Shown one piece after another: positions 28,540 to 36,944 of a stretch of 64,000 nt of DNA. Within the stretch, counting starts at the first letter, position 1. Each line of letters starts with the position of its first letter. This stretch comes from Streptomyces violaceorubidus (GTDB taxonomy: Bacteria > Actinomycetota > Actinomycetes > Streptomycetales > Streptomycetaceae): contig NZ_JODM01000019.1 in the NCBI RefSeq assembly GCF_000717995.1, positions 55,780 to 119,779 on the forward strand. The letters run 5' to 3'. Both the position numbers and the translations under genes were made by a program. The notes under the pieces are model-generated. The model was given only the letters and a program-made list of their open reading frames with translations. It ran no database searches and had not been told where the DNA came from.

Positions 28540-30774
28540 GTGAAGATCGCATTCCTCGTTCGGGACCTGTGCCACATGGGCGGCGTGGTCAGCGCCACGC
28601 AGAACCTCGCCGGGGCGCTGGCCGAGCGGCACGACGTCGAGATCGTGGCGCTGCGCAAGGTGCGCGACGAGTCGTACTTCCCGCTCGACCCGCGGGTCAG
28701 GGTCCGGGCGCTCACCGACATGCGGCCGCACTCCCCGGTCTCCGACGTGGACAACCCGCTGTCCGACAAGTTCCCGCTGATCTACCCGCTCAACGCCGGT
28801 GCCAAGACGCCGGTGGTGAGCCGACTCGCGGAGCTGCGGCTGCTGGAGTACTTCGCCACCACCGACGCCGACGTCGTCGTCAGCTCCAGCCCGCGCAACA
28901 CGATCATGCTGGCGCAGGCCCCGGGTGACTTCCTGAAGGTCACCCAGGAGCACTCGATGCCCGCCATCTACGCCACGGACATCAAGCAGCGCCTCTTCCC
29001 GGCCTACCGGCACCTGGACGCCCTCACGGCGCTCACCCCGGAGGAGGTCGCCTCGCTCGCCCGGCAGGTGCCCGCGGTGCGCAACCGCCTGGCCGTGATG
29101 CCCAACTGCGTGCCCGCCTCCACCATCCGCTCCAGCGGCACCAACAAGGTGGTGGTCTCCGCCGGCCACCTGACCGACAACAAGAACCACGCCCTGCTGA
29201 TCGAGGCCTTCGCCAAGGTCCACGCCGCCGCTCCGGAGTGGACCCTGCGCATCTACGGCCACGGCGCCGAGAAGAAGAAGCTGCGGGCCCGCATCGAGGA
29301 ACTGGGGCTGTCCAACAGCATCCTGCTGATGGGCGAGACCTCGCCCGTCACCCCGGAGTTCGGCAAGGCCTCGATCTTCGTCCTGCCCTCCAAGCGGGAG
29401 GCGTTCGGCAACGTCGTCGTGGAGGCGATGGCCGCCGGACTGCCCGTCGTCGCCACGGACGCCGACCACGGGCCGCGCAACATCCTCACCGACGGCGAGG
29501 ACGGGCTGATCGTCCCGCGCGGTGACGTGGAGGCGATGGCCGGGGCGATCCGGCGCCTGGTCCAGGACGACGAACTGCGCCTGAAGATGGCGGCAGCCGG
29601 CGTCCGCAACGCCGAGCGCTTCCACGAGCGGGCCAGCCGCGAGCGCTTCGAGGCCATCCTGGAGGAGGCCTTCGCCCGCAAGGAGCTGCCCCGCCACGCC
29701 ACCGCCCGGGTGGACCGGGAGGGTTCGGTCCACGTCGCCGTGGGCACCCTGCCGCCGAGCGCCGGGCAGGCCGACCTCGTCCTGCGCAAGGGCGGCGCCA
29801 CAGGCGCGGAGCACCGCTTCCCGTTCTCCGCCGAGGGCGACGCGGTCGTGCCCTGGGACGCCGGGGTGCCGCACGGCACCTGGGAGCTGAGCCTGGCCGT
29901 CCGCGAGGGCGAGCGCGAGGTGGCGCTCTCCACCGACGGCTACGGCTGCGACACCCGGGACCTGCTCGCCGTGGAACTGCCGCGCGCCCAGGGGCCGTCC
30001 CTCGCGCTGCTGCTGCCGCACCTGCACGAGGACGGCGGGCTGCGGCTGCGCAGCGCGCTGCGTGACGTCCACGCCGAGGTCGGCCCGGTCGGGGTCGACG
30101 AACGGACCATCGCCGTACGCGCCGAACTGTGGGGCGCGCGGCCCGCCGCGGGCGCCGTCGTGGAGGCCGTGCACCGCCGGGACAAGGAGCGGGTGCTGAC
30201 CTTCCCGCTGCGCGACGAGGGCGACGGCTGGGTGGCCGTCGACCTGGACTGCGCCACGCTGGTGCGCGCGCACGGCGAGGACGACGAGGAGAAGGAGGTC
30301 ATCTGGGACCTGTCGCTGCGCACCGCGCCCGACGCGCCCCGGGTGCCGCTGGCCAAGCTGGGCACCGACGTCCTCCAGCCGATCAACGTGTTCACCTTCC
30401 CCCGCCCGGTGATCAGCGAGACCGTGGCCGCCGGGCCGACCGTGCTGACCCGCGCGGTGCGCAAGTCCCGCCGGGCGCTGGGCCACACGCCCGCCCCCTT
30501 GCCGTCTCCGCCTTCGCGGCAGCGGGTCAGCCCTCCCGCGCCTGCTCGATCATCCGGTCCACGACCCGCGCGGACGCGTTGCCGTCGTCCAGGTCGCAGA
30601 ACAGGTGGTGGAAGCGGTCGAACCGCTCCTGGTACTCCGCCCGCACCTGGTCGATGTCCCGGATCGCGTCGACGAGCTCCTTGGAGTTGTCGATCAGCGG
30701 ACCGGGGGAGTCCTGCTCGAAGTCGAAGTAGAACCCGCGCAGCGTGTCCCGGTAGTGCTCCAGGTCGTACGTGA
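28540..30774 (+). CDS. GT4-family glycosyltransferase, stop overlapping the convergent gene
   Basis: 744 aa from GTG 28540 (VKIAFLVRDLCHMGG). Residues 1 to about 400 are a GT-B glycosyltransferase of family 4: Gly-rich N-terminal loop (GGVVSATQNLAGAL), the acceptor-side segment TQEHSMPAIY, and the C-terminal nucleotide-binding SKREAFGNVVVEAMAAGLPVV with the EX7E Glu pair. The next ~250 residues form a beta-rich domain with no known catalytic motif, similar in type to the middle of the TagF genes. The frame continues past the likely natural end near 30520 and runs 248 bases antisense to the next gene; that Pro/Arg/Ser-rich tail is probably not functional. Likely a wall polymer enzyme. Confidence 0.8.
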   Translation: MKIAFLVRDLCHMGGVVSATQNLAGALAERHDVEIVALRKVRDESYFPLDPRVRVRALTDMRPHSPVSDVDNPLSDKFPLIYPLNAGAKTPVVSRLAELRLLEYFATTDADVVVSSSPRNTIMLAQAPGDFLKVTQEHSMPAIYATDIKQRLFPAYRHLDALTALTPEEVASLARQVPAVRNRLAVMPNCVPASTIRSSGTNKVVVSAGHLTDNKNHALLIEAFAKVHAAAPEWTLRIYGHGAEKKKLRARIEELGLSNSILLMGETSPVTPEFGKASIFVLPSKREAFGNVVVEAMAAGLPVVATDADHGPRNILTDGEDGLIVPRGDVEAMAGAIRRLVQDDELRLKMAAAGVRNAERFHERASRERFEAILEEAFARKELPRHATARVDREGSVHVAVGTLPPSAGQADLVLRKGGATGAEHRFPFSAEGDAVVPWDAGVPHGTWELSLAVREGEREVALSTDGYGCDTRDLLAVELPRAQGPSLALLLPHLHEDGGLRLRSALRDVHAEVGPVGVDERTIAVRAELWGARPAAGAVVEAVHRRDKERVLTFPLRDEGDGWVAVDLDCATLVRAHGEDDEEKEVIWDLSLRTAPDAPRVPLAKLGTDVLQPINVFTFPRPVISETVAAGPTVLTRAVRKSRRALGHTPAPLPSPPSRQRVSPPAPARSSGPRPARTRCRRPGRRTGGGSGRTAPGTPPAPGRCPGSRRRAPWSCRSADRGSPARSRSRTRAACPGSAPGRT

Positions 30775-33700
30775 AGAACAGCATCGGCCGCTTCAGGTGC
30801 GCGTAGTCGAACATCACCGACGAGTAGTCCGTGATCATGATGTCCGCCGCGAGGTACAGGTCGGCGATGTCCGGGTACTCCGAGGCGTCCCACACGAACC
30901 CGTTGCCCGCGCCCGGCACCGCGTCCACCACGTTGGAGTGGCGGCGGATCAGCAGCACGTGGTCGTCGCCGAGACGCCGCTGGGCGTCCTCCAGGTCGAT
31001 GCGCAGGTCGAACAGGTACTGCCCGGCGCTGTGCGACTGGTCGTCGCGCCAGGTCGGCGCGTACAGGACGACCTTCTTGCCCTCGGGCAGACCGAGGGCC
31101 TCCTTCACCCGCGCCGCGATCGCGTCCCGCTCGGGCGAGTACAGGTAGTCGTTGCGGGGGTAGCCCGCCTCCTGGATCTCACCGTCGTAGGAGAACGCCC
31201 GCTTCAGGATCGGCGTGCTGAAGCGGTTGGAGGACACCAGCAGGCTCCACTGCTTGGCCTCCAGCGCCAGCTTCTCCTGGTAGCGCCGGTCGAAGTGCAG
31301 GGTGTCGATGTCGTGCCCGATCTTCTTCAGCATCGTGCCGTGCCAGGTCTGCACGATCGACTGGCCCGGGCGGCGCACGATCCAGTCGGGAAGGTGGGCG
31401 TTGGTGACGATGTAGCGGCTGGAGGCCAGCGCCTCGTACCACTCCCGGCCCCACATGCGGACCTTCTCGACCCCGTCCGGCAGGTTGACCTGGCCGTCGC
31501 GGACCGCCCACAGGTGCTTCAGGTCCGAGCCGCGCCGCACCAGCTCCTCGTACATCGCGCGCGGGCTGTCCGAGAACTGCTTGCCGTTGTAACTCAGGTA
31601 GAAGACCTGGTCCTTGAGCGGCTGCCGGGACAGCGGCTCGTACACCGTCTGGCGCAGCTCCTTCTGGCGGTACGGGCCGCGCTCCAGGTCGCTCAGCTCG
31701 GAACGGGCGTTGAGCTGCGGGAAGTCGCCCCAGCGGTTCTCCAGCCAGTAGCGGCGTCCGCCGAGTTCGGCCTGCACCGGGAACGAGTCGGCGGCCAGCC
31801 GGTCGGTCACGAAGGGCACGTCGGGCACGCCCTCCTCGTCGGGCCGCAGGAAGAGGTTCCAGCGTCCGGCCCGCAGCGGCAGGTCGCCCTTGCCGCCGAG
31901 GCGGGAGGGGTCGAAGGACACCTCGAAGCGTCCGCCGTCGAGCCACCGCGTCTCGACGAAGCGCTCCTCGTAGCGGTTGCGCGGCTTGAGCAGGAAGCGG
32001 GCGCCGGACAGCCGGGGGTCGGCGTGGCCGGTGAGGGCGATCCTGCCGTCGCGCACCGTGGCGGTGTCGATCATGGCGCGGCGGGTGCGGCCGGAGAACT
32101 TCAGGAACCCGGTGTGGCCCGCCACGACGGCCAGCTCCACCAGGTGCGACTGGGAGCCGAGGGAGGCCGGCAGCGCGAACTCGGCGTCGGCCAGGCCCTC
32201 CTGCATCACGGTGCCGAAGCGGCGCTCCGTGCCCGTCGGTCCGGTCGCGACCAGCACCGTGGACCAGGTCCGCTTCTCCGGCTGCGCCTTCTCGTCGACG
32301 CCCTCGTGGAAGATCAGCGCCACGTCCGCGACCGGCACCTCGACCGAGAAGGACTGCGCGGGACCCGCGCGCTCCACGGTGGCGGGGTACTCGAGGGTCT
32401 CGGCGCCCTTCTGGTTCTTGACCCGCAGGACCACCTGCTCGTCCGCCGCGAGGGGCTCGCGGATCTCACCGGTGACCTTGATCCGGTCGCCCTCAAGGGT
32501 ACGTCCGGTGATCAGGGCGCGGACCTTCTCGATCCGCAGCTTCAGCGCCCCGCGCTCCACGGCGGGCAGCATCCGGAATTCCGGGCTCAGCCAGTGGTAC
32601 GGCGGGAAGTTGCAGGCCGCGCCGCCGCTGGAGTGGACCGCGTGGCGCCGCACCAGCCCGGAGGCGAAGATGCCCAGGCCCACGTGCCACACGGCCTCCT
32701 GCCACTCGCCGCCCTTGCGGAGCCGGGCGGGGTCGATGGTGACCTCCCAGCCGGCCCACTCGTAGTTGTAGCGGTCCTGGCCGGAGTCGGTGGTGACCTC
32801 GGGGCGCGGCAGGTTGCGGGCCGGCAGCAGGATGCGGCGGCGGGAGCGGTCCTTGCGCAGCTGGAGCACCTTGACCGAGGCCTTGCGCGTGGGCAGGTCG
32901 ATCTTGTCGATCCAGGCGTTGCCGGACAGCACGAGCTTGCCGCCGGACCAGCTCACCTCCTGGAGCGGGGCGCGCATGTTCAGGTGCTGGTCGATGCGCA
33001 GCGCTCCCTTGGGCAGGTGCAGGTCCGCACCCTCCAGGGAGGGGAAGGAGGCGTACTTGCGGACCAGGCCGCTGACCTCGGGGGTCTCCCGGCGGCGCTG
33101 GCCGGCCAGCAGGGCGATCAGCTCCTCCATCTGGTGCTTGCGCACCAGCAGCCACTGCACGCGCAGCTCGGCCGGGAGGTCCATGACGACCTTGGGGTCG
33201 ATGCTGTCGAGGAAGCGGTTCGCCGAGCGCAGGAACTCGGTGCGGTACTCCTCGTCGCCGTCCGGCACCACGTTGAGGAAGAGCCGCAGGTCGTCGCGGA
33301 GGACGCGGGTGTCGTACTCGCGCTTGAGGCGGGCGTAGGTCTCGCCGGGCTGCTCGGCGAGGAAGGCGCTGATCTCCATCACGGAGGTGACCCGGTCGCG
33401 CACGCCCGCCGGGTCGGTGCGCCGCTGGGTGATCGACGGGGCGGACTCGCCCTCGCGCAGCCGCCAGTAGTAGCAGGGCTCCGAGATGACGTCGACGCTC
33501 TCGGCCAGGTAGTGGGCCCGCATGGTGACCGGGGTGTCCTCGTACAGCCGGCCCTCGGGGAAGGCGAAGCCGTGCTTCTCCCAGAAGGTGCGCCGGAAGA
33601 CCTTGTTGCAGGCGATGCGGTCGGCGACGAGCTTGGCGTAGCGGGATATGTGGGTGCGCAGCCGGGCCTCGCCGGCCAGCATCCGCATCAGCGGCACCTG

Positions 33701-34090
33701 CCAGGACTTCTCGCCCTTGAGGTGGTAGACGTTGCCGGTGGCGAAGTCCGAGCCGCTCTCGTCGAGGCTGCCGACCATGAGCCGGTAGGCGTCCGGCGGG
33801 ATCAGGTCGTCGCTGTCGACGAAGGTCAGGAACTCGGACTCGGGCGCAAGGTGGGTCATGCCCGTGTTGCGGGCGGCGCCGAGGCCGCCGTTCTCCTTGC
33901 GTATGAGCTTGAAGCGGGGGTCGCGGGAGGCGTACTCCTCGGCGATGGCGGCGGAGCCGTCGGGTGAACCGTCGTCCACCATCAGGACCTCGAAGTCGCG
34001 GAAGGTCTGTGCCGCGAGCGAGTCGAGACAGGCGGGGAGGTAACGCTCCACGTCGTAGATGGGGACGATGACACTGAGCCGAGGGGCCAT
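30527..34090 (-). CDS. bifunctional GT2 glycosyltransferase / CDP-glycerol glycerophosphotransferase (TagF-like)
   Basis: 1187 aa. Residues 1 to about 230 are a GT-A family 2 transferase: SVIVPIYDVERYLPACLDSL, DDGSPDGS, ENGGLGAARNTG and FVDSDD. The middle (about 380-800) is beta-rich. The C-terminal ~380 residues are a TagF-type polymerase: QTWHGTMLKKIG, GYPRNDYL, VLYAPTWRDDQ, RRHSN and ITDYSSVMFDYAHLKRP, including the histidines that the family uses. It should extend a polyol-phosphate or sugar-phosphate chain for the wall. ATG 34090 has SD AAAGGAGA. It follows the related gene at 34114-36345 by 23 bases in one operon. Confidence 0.9.
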   Translation of the reverse strand: MAPRLSVIVPIYDVERYLPACLDSLAAQTFRDFEVLMVDDGSPDGSAAIAEEYASRDPRFKLIRKENGGLGAARNTGMTHLAPESEFLTFVDSDDLIPPDAYRLMVGSLDESGSDFATGNVYHLKGEKSWQVPLMRMLAGEARLRTHISRYAKLVADRIACNKVFRRTFWEKHGFAFPEGRLYEDTPVTMRAHYLAESVDVISEPCYYWRLREGESAPSITQRRTDPAGVRDRVTSVMEISAFLAEQPGETYARLKREYDTRVLRDDLRLFLNVVPDGDEEYRTEFLRSANRFLDSIDPKVVMDLPAELRVQWLLVRKHQMEELIALLAGQRRRETPEVSGLVRKYASFPSLEGADLHLPKGALRIDQHLNMRAPLQEVSWSGGKLVLSGNAWIDKIDLPTRKASVKVLQLRKDRSRRRILLPARNLPRPEVTTDSGQDRYNYEWAGWEVTIDPARLRKGGEWQEAVWHVGLGIFASGLVRRHAVHSSGGAACNFPPYHWLSPEFRMLPAVERGALKLRIEKVRALITGRTLEGDRIKVTGEIREPLAADEQVVLRVKNQKGAETLEYPATVERAGPAQSFSVEVPVADVALIFHEGVDEKAQPEKRTWSTVLVATGPTGTERRFGTVMQEGLADAEFALPASLGSQSHLVELAVVAGHTGFLKFSGRTRRAMIDTATVRDGRIALTGHADPRLSGARFLLKPRNRYEERFVETRWLDGGRFEVSFDPSRLGGKGDLPLRAGRWNLFLRPDEEGVPDVPFVTDRLAADSFPVQAELGGRRYWLENRWGDFPQLNARSELSDLERGPYRQKELRQTVYEPLSRQPLKDQVFYLSYNGKQFSDSPRAMYEELVRRGSDLKHLWAVRDGQVNLPDGVEKVRMWGREWYEALASSRYIVTNAHLPDWIVRRPGQSIVQTWHGTMLKKIGHDIDTLHFDRRYQEKLALEAKQWSLLVSSNRFSTPILKRAFSYDGEIQEAGYPRNDYLYSPERDAIAARVKEALGLPEGKKVVLYAPTWRDDQSHSAGQYLFDLRIDLEDAQRRLGDDHVLLIRRHSNVVDAVPGAGNGFVWDASEYPDIADLYLAADIMITDYSSVMFDYAHLKRPMLFFTYDLEHYRDTLRGFYFDFEQDSPGPLIDNSKELVDAIRDIDQVRAEYQERFDRFHHLFCDLDDGNASARVVDRMIEQAREG

Positions 34091-34113
34091 GGCTTGGTGG
34101 TCTCCTTTCGGGG

Positions 34114-36345
34114 TCAGGCCCGCTCGACCAGTTCGAGCGCCTGGGCGGGGGTCGGGGCGTGGTGGCGTTCGTCGAACGGGACGATGGGCGGCAGGCTCTC
34201 TTCACCGAGGAAGACGCGCCGCACCACCCGTTCGGCTGCGTGTCCGTCGTCGAATTCGCAGAAACGCCGGCGGAAGGTGTCCCGGCGCTCCGTGGTCTCC
34301 GGGCTGTCGTAGGCGCCGGAGGTGAGCAGCCGCAGCAGCTCCGCCTGCGTGGTGGCCACCGCGCCGGGCGGCTCCTGGAGCAGGTCGAAGTAGGTGCCGC
34401 GCACCGCGGAGTAGACGTCCCAGTCGGGGACGTAGCTGATGATCGGGCGGTCGAGGACGGCGTAGTCGAACATCGCCGAGGAGTAGTCCGTGATCAGGGC
34501 GTCGGCCGCGAGGTACAGCTCCTCCACCCGGGCGTGCCCGGAGACGTCGACGATGCGGCCGGTGCGGCGCATCTCGTTCACGTGCGGGGAGTTGCCGTAG
34601 AAGTAGTGGCCGCGCACCAGCAGCGTCACGTCCGGCCCGAGTTCACGGGCGAACCGGCCCAGGTCCAGCGGCGGGGTGAAGCCCGGCTGGTACTCGCGGT
34701 GTGTCGGCATGTACAGGAACGCCTTGGCGCCGTCGGCCAGCCCGAGCGCGGCGCGGGCCGCGCGCACGTCCTCGGACGTGGCGTTGACGAGGACGTCGTT
34801 GCGCGGGTAGCCGGTCTCCAGCGTGGTGTACGAGCAGGGGTAGACCCGCTCCCAGACGACGGTCGAGAACTGGTTGGCGCTGATGCTGTAGTCCCAGCGG
34901 TCGCAGCGCTCCAGGAGTTTCTCGAAGTCCATGTCGGTGGAGGCCGGGTACTTCTGCTGGTCCAGGCCCATCGTCTTCAGCGGAGTGCCGTGGTGGGTCT
35001 GCACATGGATCTGGCCCTCGCGCTTGACCACCGAGTCCGCGAAGTTCACGTTGTTCACGAGGTACTTGGCGCGGGCCAGGGCCGCCCAGTACTCGCGGGA
35101 ACCCACCCGGACGACCTTCACGCCCTTGGGCACCCGGCCCGCGTTCTCCGCGCGGACCGCCCACACCCGGCGCATGTGCGGGGCCAGCCGGGCCAGTTCG
35201 GCGTCGATCGCGGCGGGGTTGCAGGAGACGCTGCGGCTCCAGTAGGCGGAGAACAGCACCAGGTTGTCGTCGAGCGGCAGCCTGAGCTGCGACTGGTAGA
35301 AGGCGCCCATCGCGCCGCGCTTGGAGCGGTTGAGCGCGGTGCGGGTGCGGGTCTTGACCCGCTGGCGGAACTTCACCGCCGCCAGGGCGCTCACCATGGT
35401 GGTGTAGGCGTCGCGCTCCAGCATCCCGTACTTGTGGCCGCGGCCCCCGCCGGGGCGGGTGAAGCCCTTGGGCACCCGGGCGCGGTAGTCGGCCGAGGCG
35501 CGGTGGAAGAACTCCGCGCGCGCGTCCTGCGGCAGACGGCCCGGACGCTCCAGGACGGTCAGGTAGTGGTCGACCATCTTGCGGAACAACGGGCCGTGCC
35601 ACTCGGCGAGTTCCTCGTGCGTGTCCAGGTAGTCGAAGACCCGCTGGTACTGGTCGAAGACGTCGAAGTGCTTGCGGCTGACCGTCTTGAGGATGTTGCC
35701 GCCCTCGCGCCGCTGCCGGTAGTGCACGCAGACCCGGTCGAGGACGGCGATCCGCTCGGCGCTGATCAGGGAGCAGAACGTCCAGGGGGCGTCCTCGTAG
35801 TACCCGGGCGGGAAGGTGAGCCCGGTCCGGGTGACGAAGTCGCGCCGGTAGGCCTTGTTCCACACGATCTGGAGGAGGTCGAGCAACTGGGGGCGCTCGG
35901 CGAGGGAGAAGGTGTCCGGGCCCTCCTCCTTCAGCAGGTCGGCCCGCAGGTTCGGGCGGACGCGGCCGTCCCAGTAGGTACGCGCGTAGTCGAAGATCAG
36001 GATCTCGGGGTCGCCCGCGGTCTCGATCCGGTCCAGAACGGCCGACAGGGCGCCGTCGGACAACGTGTCGTCACTGTCCAGGAACAACACGTAATCGCCG
36101 GTGGCCTTTTCCAGCCCGGCGTTGCGTGCGCGACCCAGTCCCACGTTTTCCGTGAGGTGAATCACATGAATCCGGGTGTCCCGTTTCGCGTACTCGTCGA
36201 GAATGGCCCCTGAGCCGTCCGGCGAGCAGTCGTCGACCGCGATGATCTCGTAGTCCGTGCAGTCCTGCCCGAGTATGGAGTCAAGGCACTCGGGCAGATA
36301 GCCCTGCACCTTGTACACGGGGACAACGAGAGAGAGCTTGGGCAT
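34114..36345 (-). CDS. bifunctional GT2 glycosyltransferase / TagF-like glycerophosphotransferase
   Basis: 743 aa from ATG 36345 (MPKLSLVVPVYK); the frame is open 22 codons further, but the family starts here. N-terminal GT2 domain (DDCSPDGSGAILDEYA, LGRARNAGLEKA, FLDSDD), then a shorter linker than in the 1187-aa neighbour, then the TagF domain (HVQTHHGTPLKTMG, GYPRNDVL, FLYMPTHREYQPG, VRGHYFYG, ITDYSSAMFDYAVLDRP). The two proteins are paralogues that differ mainly by the beta-rich insert. It probably adds the other unit of the repeating polymer. First gene of the two-gene operon. Confidence 0.9.
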   Translation of the reverse strand: MPKLSLVVPVYKVQGYLPECLDSILGQDCTDYEIIAVDDCSPDGSGAILDEYAKRDTRIHVIHLTENVGLGRARNAGLEKATGDYVLFLDSDDTLSDGALSAVLDRIETAGDPEILIFDYARTYWDGRVRPNLRADLLKEEGPDTFSLAERPQLLDLLQIVWNKAYRRDFVTRTGLTFPPGYYEDAPWTFCSLISAERIAVLDRVCVHYRQRREGGNILKTVSRKHFDVFDQYQRVFDYLDTHEELAEWHGPLFRKMVDHYLTVLERPGRLPQDARAEFFHRASADYRARVPKGFTRPGGGRGHKYGMLERDAYTTMVSALAAVKFRQRVKTRTRTALNRSKRGAMGAFYQSQLRLPLDDNLVLFSAYWSRSVSCNPAAIDAELARLAPHMRRVWAVRAENAGRVPKGVKVVRVGSREYWAALARAKYLVNNVNFADSVVKREGQIHVQTHHGTPLKTMGLDQQKYPASTDMDFEKLLERCDRWDYSISANQFSTVVWERVYPCSYTTLETGYPRNDVLVNATSEDVRAARAALGLADGAKAFLYMPTHREYQPGFTPPLDLGRFARELGPDVTLLVRGHYFYGNSPHVNEMRRTGRIVDVSGHARVEELYLAADALITDYSSAMFDYAVLDRPIISYVPDWDVYSAVRGTYFDLLQEPPGAVATTQAELLRLLTSGAYDSPETTERRDTFRRRFCEFDDGHAAERVVRRVFLGEESLPPIVPFDERHHAPTPAQALELVERA

Positions 36346-36944
36346 CCTTACAACCTGTTCCGAGAACTGACCACGGGACCGCGGGCTGGGACCGGAACGC
36401 GCTCCGGGCACTGCTCGGGCCTGGAGCGCGCCGCCGCATCAGCGTAAAGGATTCACGCGGAGTTTCCGCGGGCACGGTAGCCGGACGCCCTGTGCCCCGC
36501 CAGAGCGGGAAATGGCCGGACCGGCCGCCCCGAATGGGCCGTGGGGAAGCGGCTGGAGAACTTCCTCACATTCGGTCCCGCTGTCCCCTTTATCGACTTG
36601 AGCCGGTTTCCGCCCCATGTGCCCGACTCGATATCGGTGGCCCGGGGAAGGGCCCGCACCGGGTGCCGCGGATTCGGACGGCACGAGGGCGAGCGGCTGG
36701 TCACGGGCGGCGCCGGGTACGGCGGCGGGTGCGGGGCACCGAGGTGTCCCGGTGCGGCTGCGGCGCGGCCGGGCACGACACTCCCACCTCGCCGCGTACG
36801 AGCTGTCCGCACGCGGCACCGGCCGGGTGTCCGGGCCGGTGCCGCCGGTGACCGGCGGAGGTGCCGAACGGCCCCTGACGGAGGGCGTGATTCGTGACCA
36901 TGCTGTGACAGGTGTGGTGCACACCACGGCCCAGCGAACGGGAC
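36346..36944 (-). other. 599-bp gap between two minus-strand polymer genes
   Basis: No supported gene; the frames open here have no SD and no recognisable domain. It should hold the promoter of the two-gene operon (which begins at 36345) and the terminator of the gene at 36945-39140. AT content is raised around 36440-36470 and 36585-36600 on an otherwise GC-rich background. No -10/-35 pair stands out on the minus strand. Confidence 0.5.
36815..36843 (-). terminator. terminator after the membrane TagF-like gene
   Basis: Perfect 10-bp inverted repeat GGCACCGGCC / GGCCGGTGCC with a 9-base loop, about 100 bases beyond the stop of the minus-strand gene at 36945. Confidence 0.6.

Noticed and set aside
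30605..33967. 1120-codon plus-strand frame inside the minus-strand TagF-like gene
   Set aside because: Antisense of a gene with clear GT2 and TagF motifs; the product has none.
36412..36944. Several open frames of 70-220 codons in the gap between polymer genes
   Set aside because: They overlap each other on both strands, lack SD sites and show no recognisable domain.
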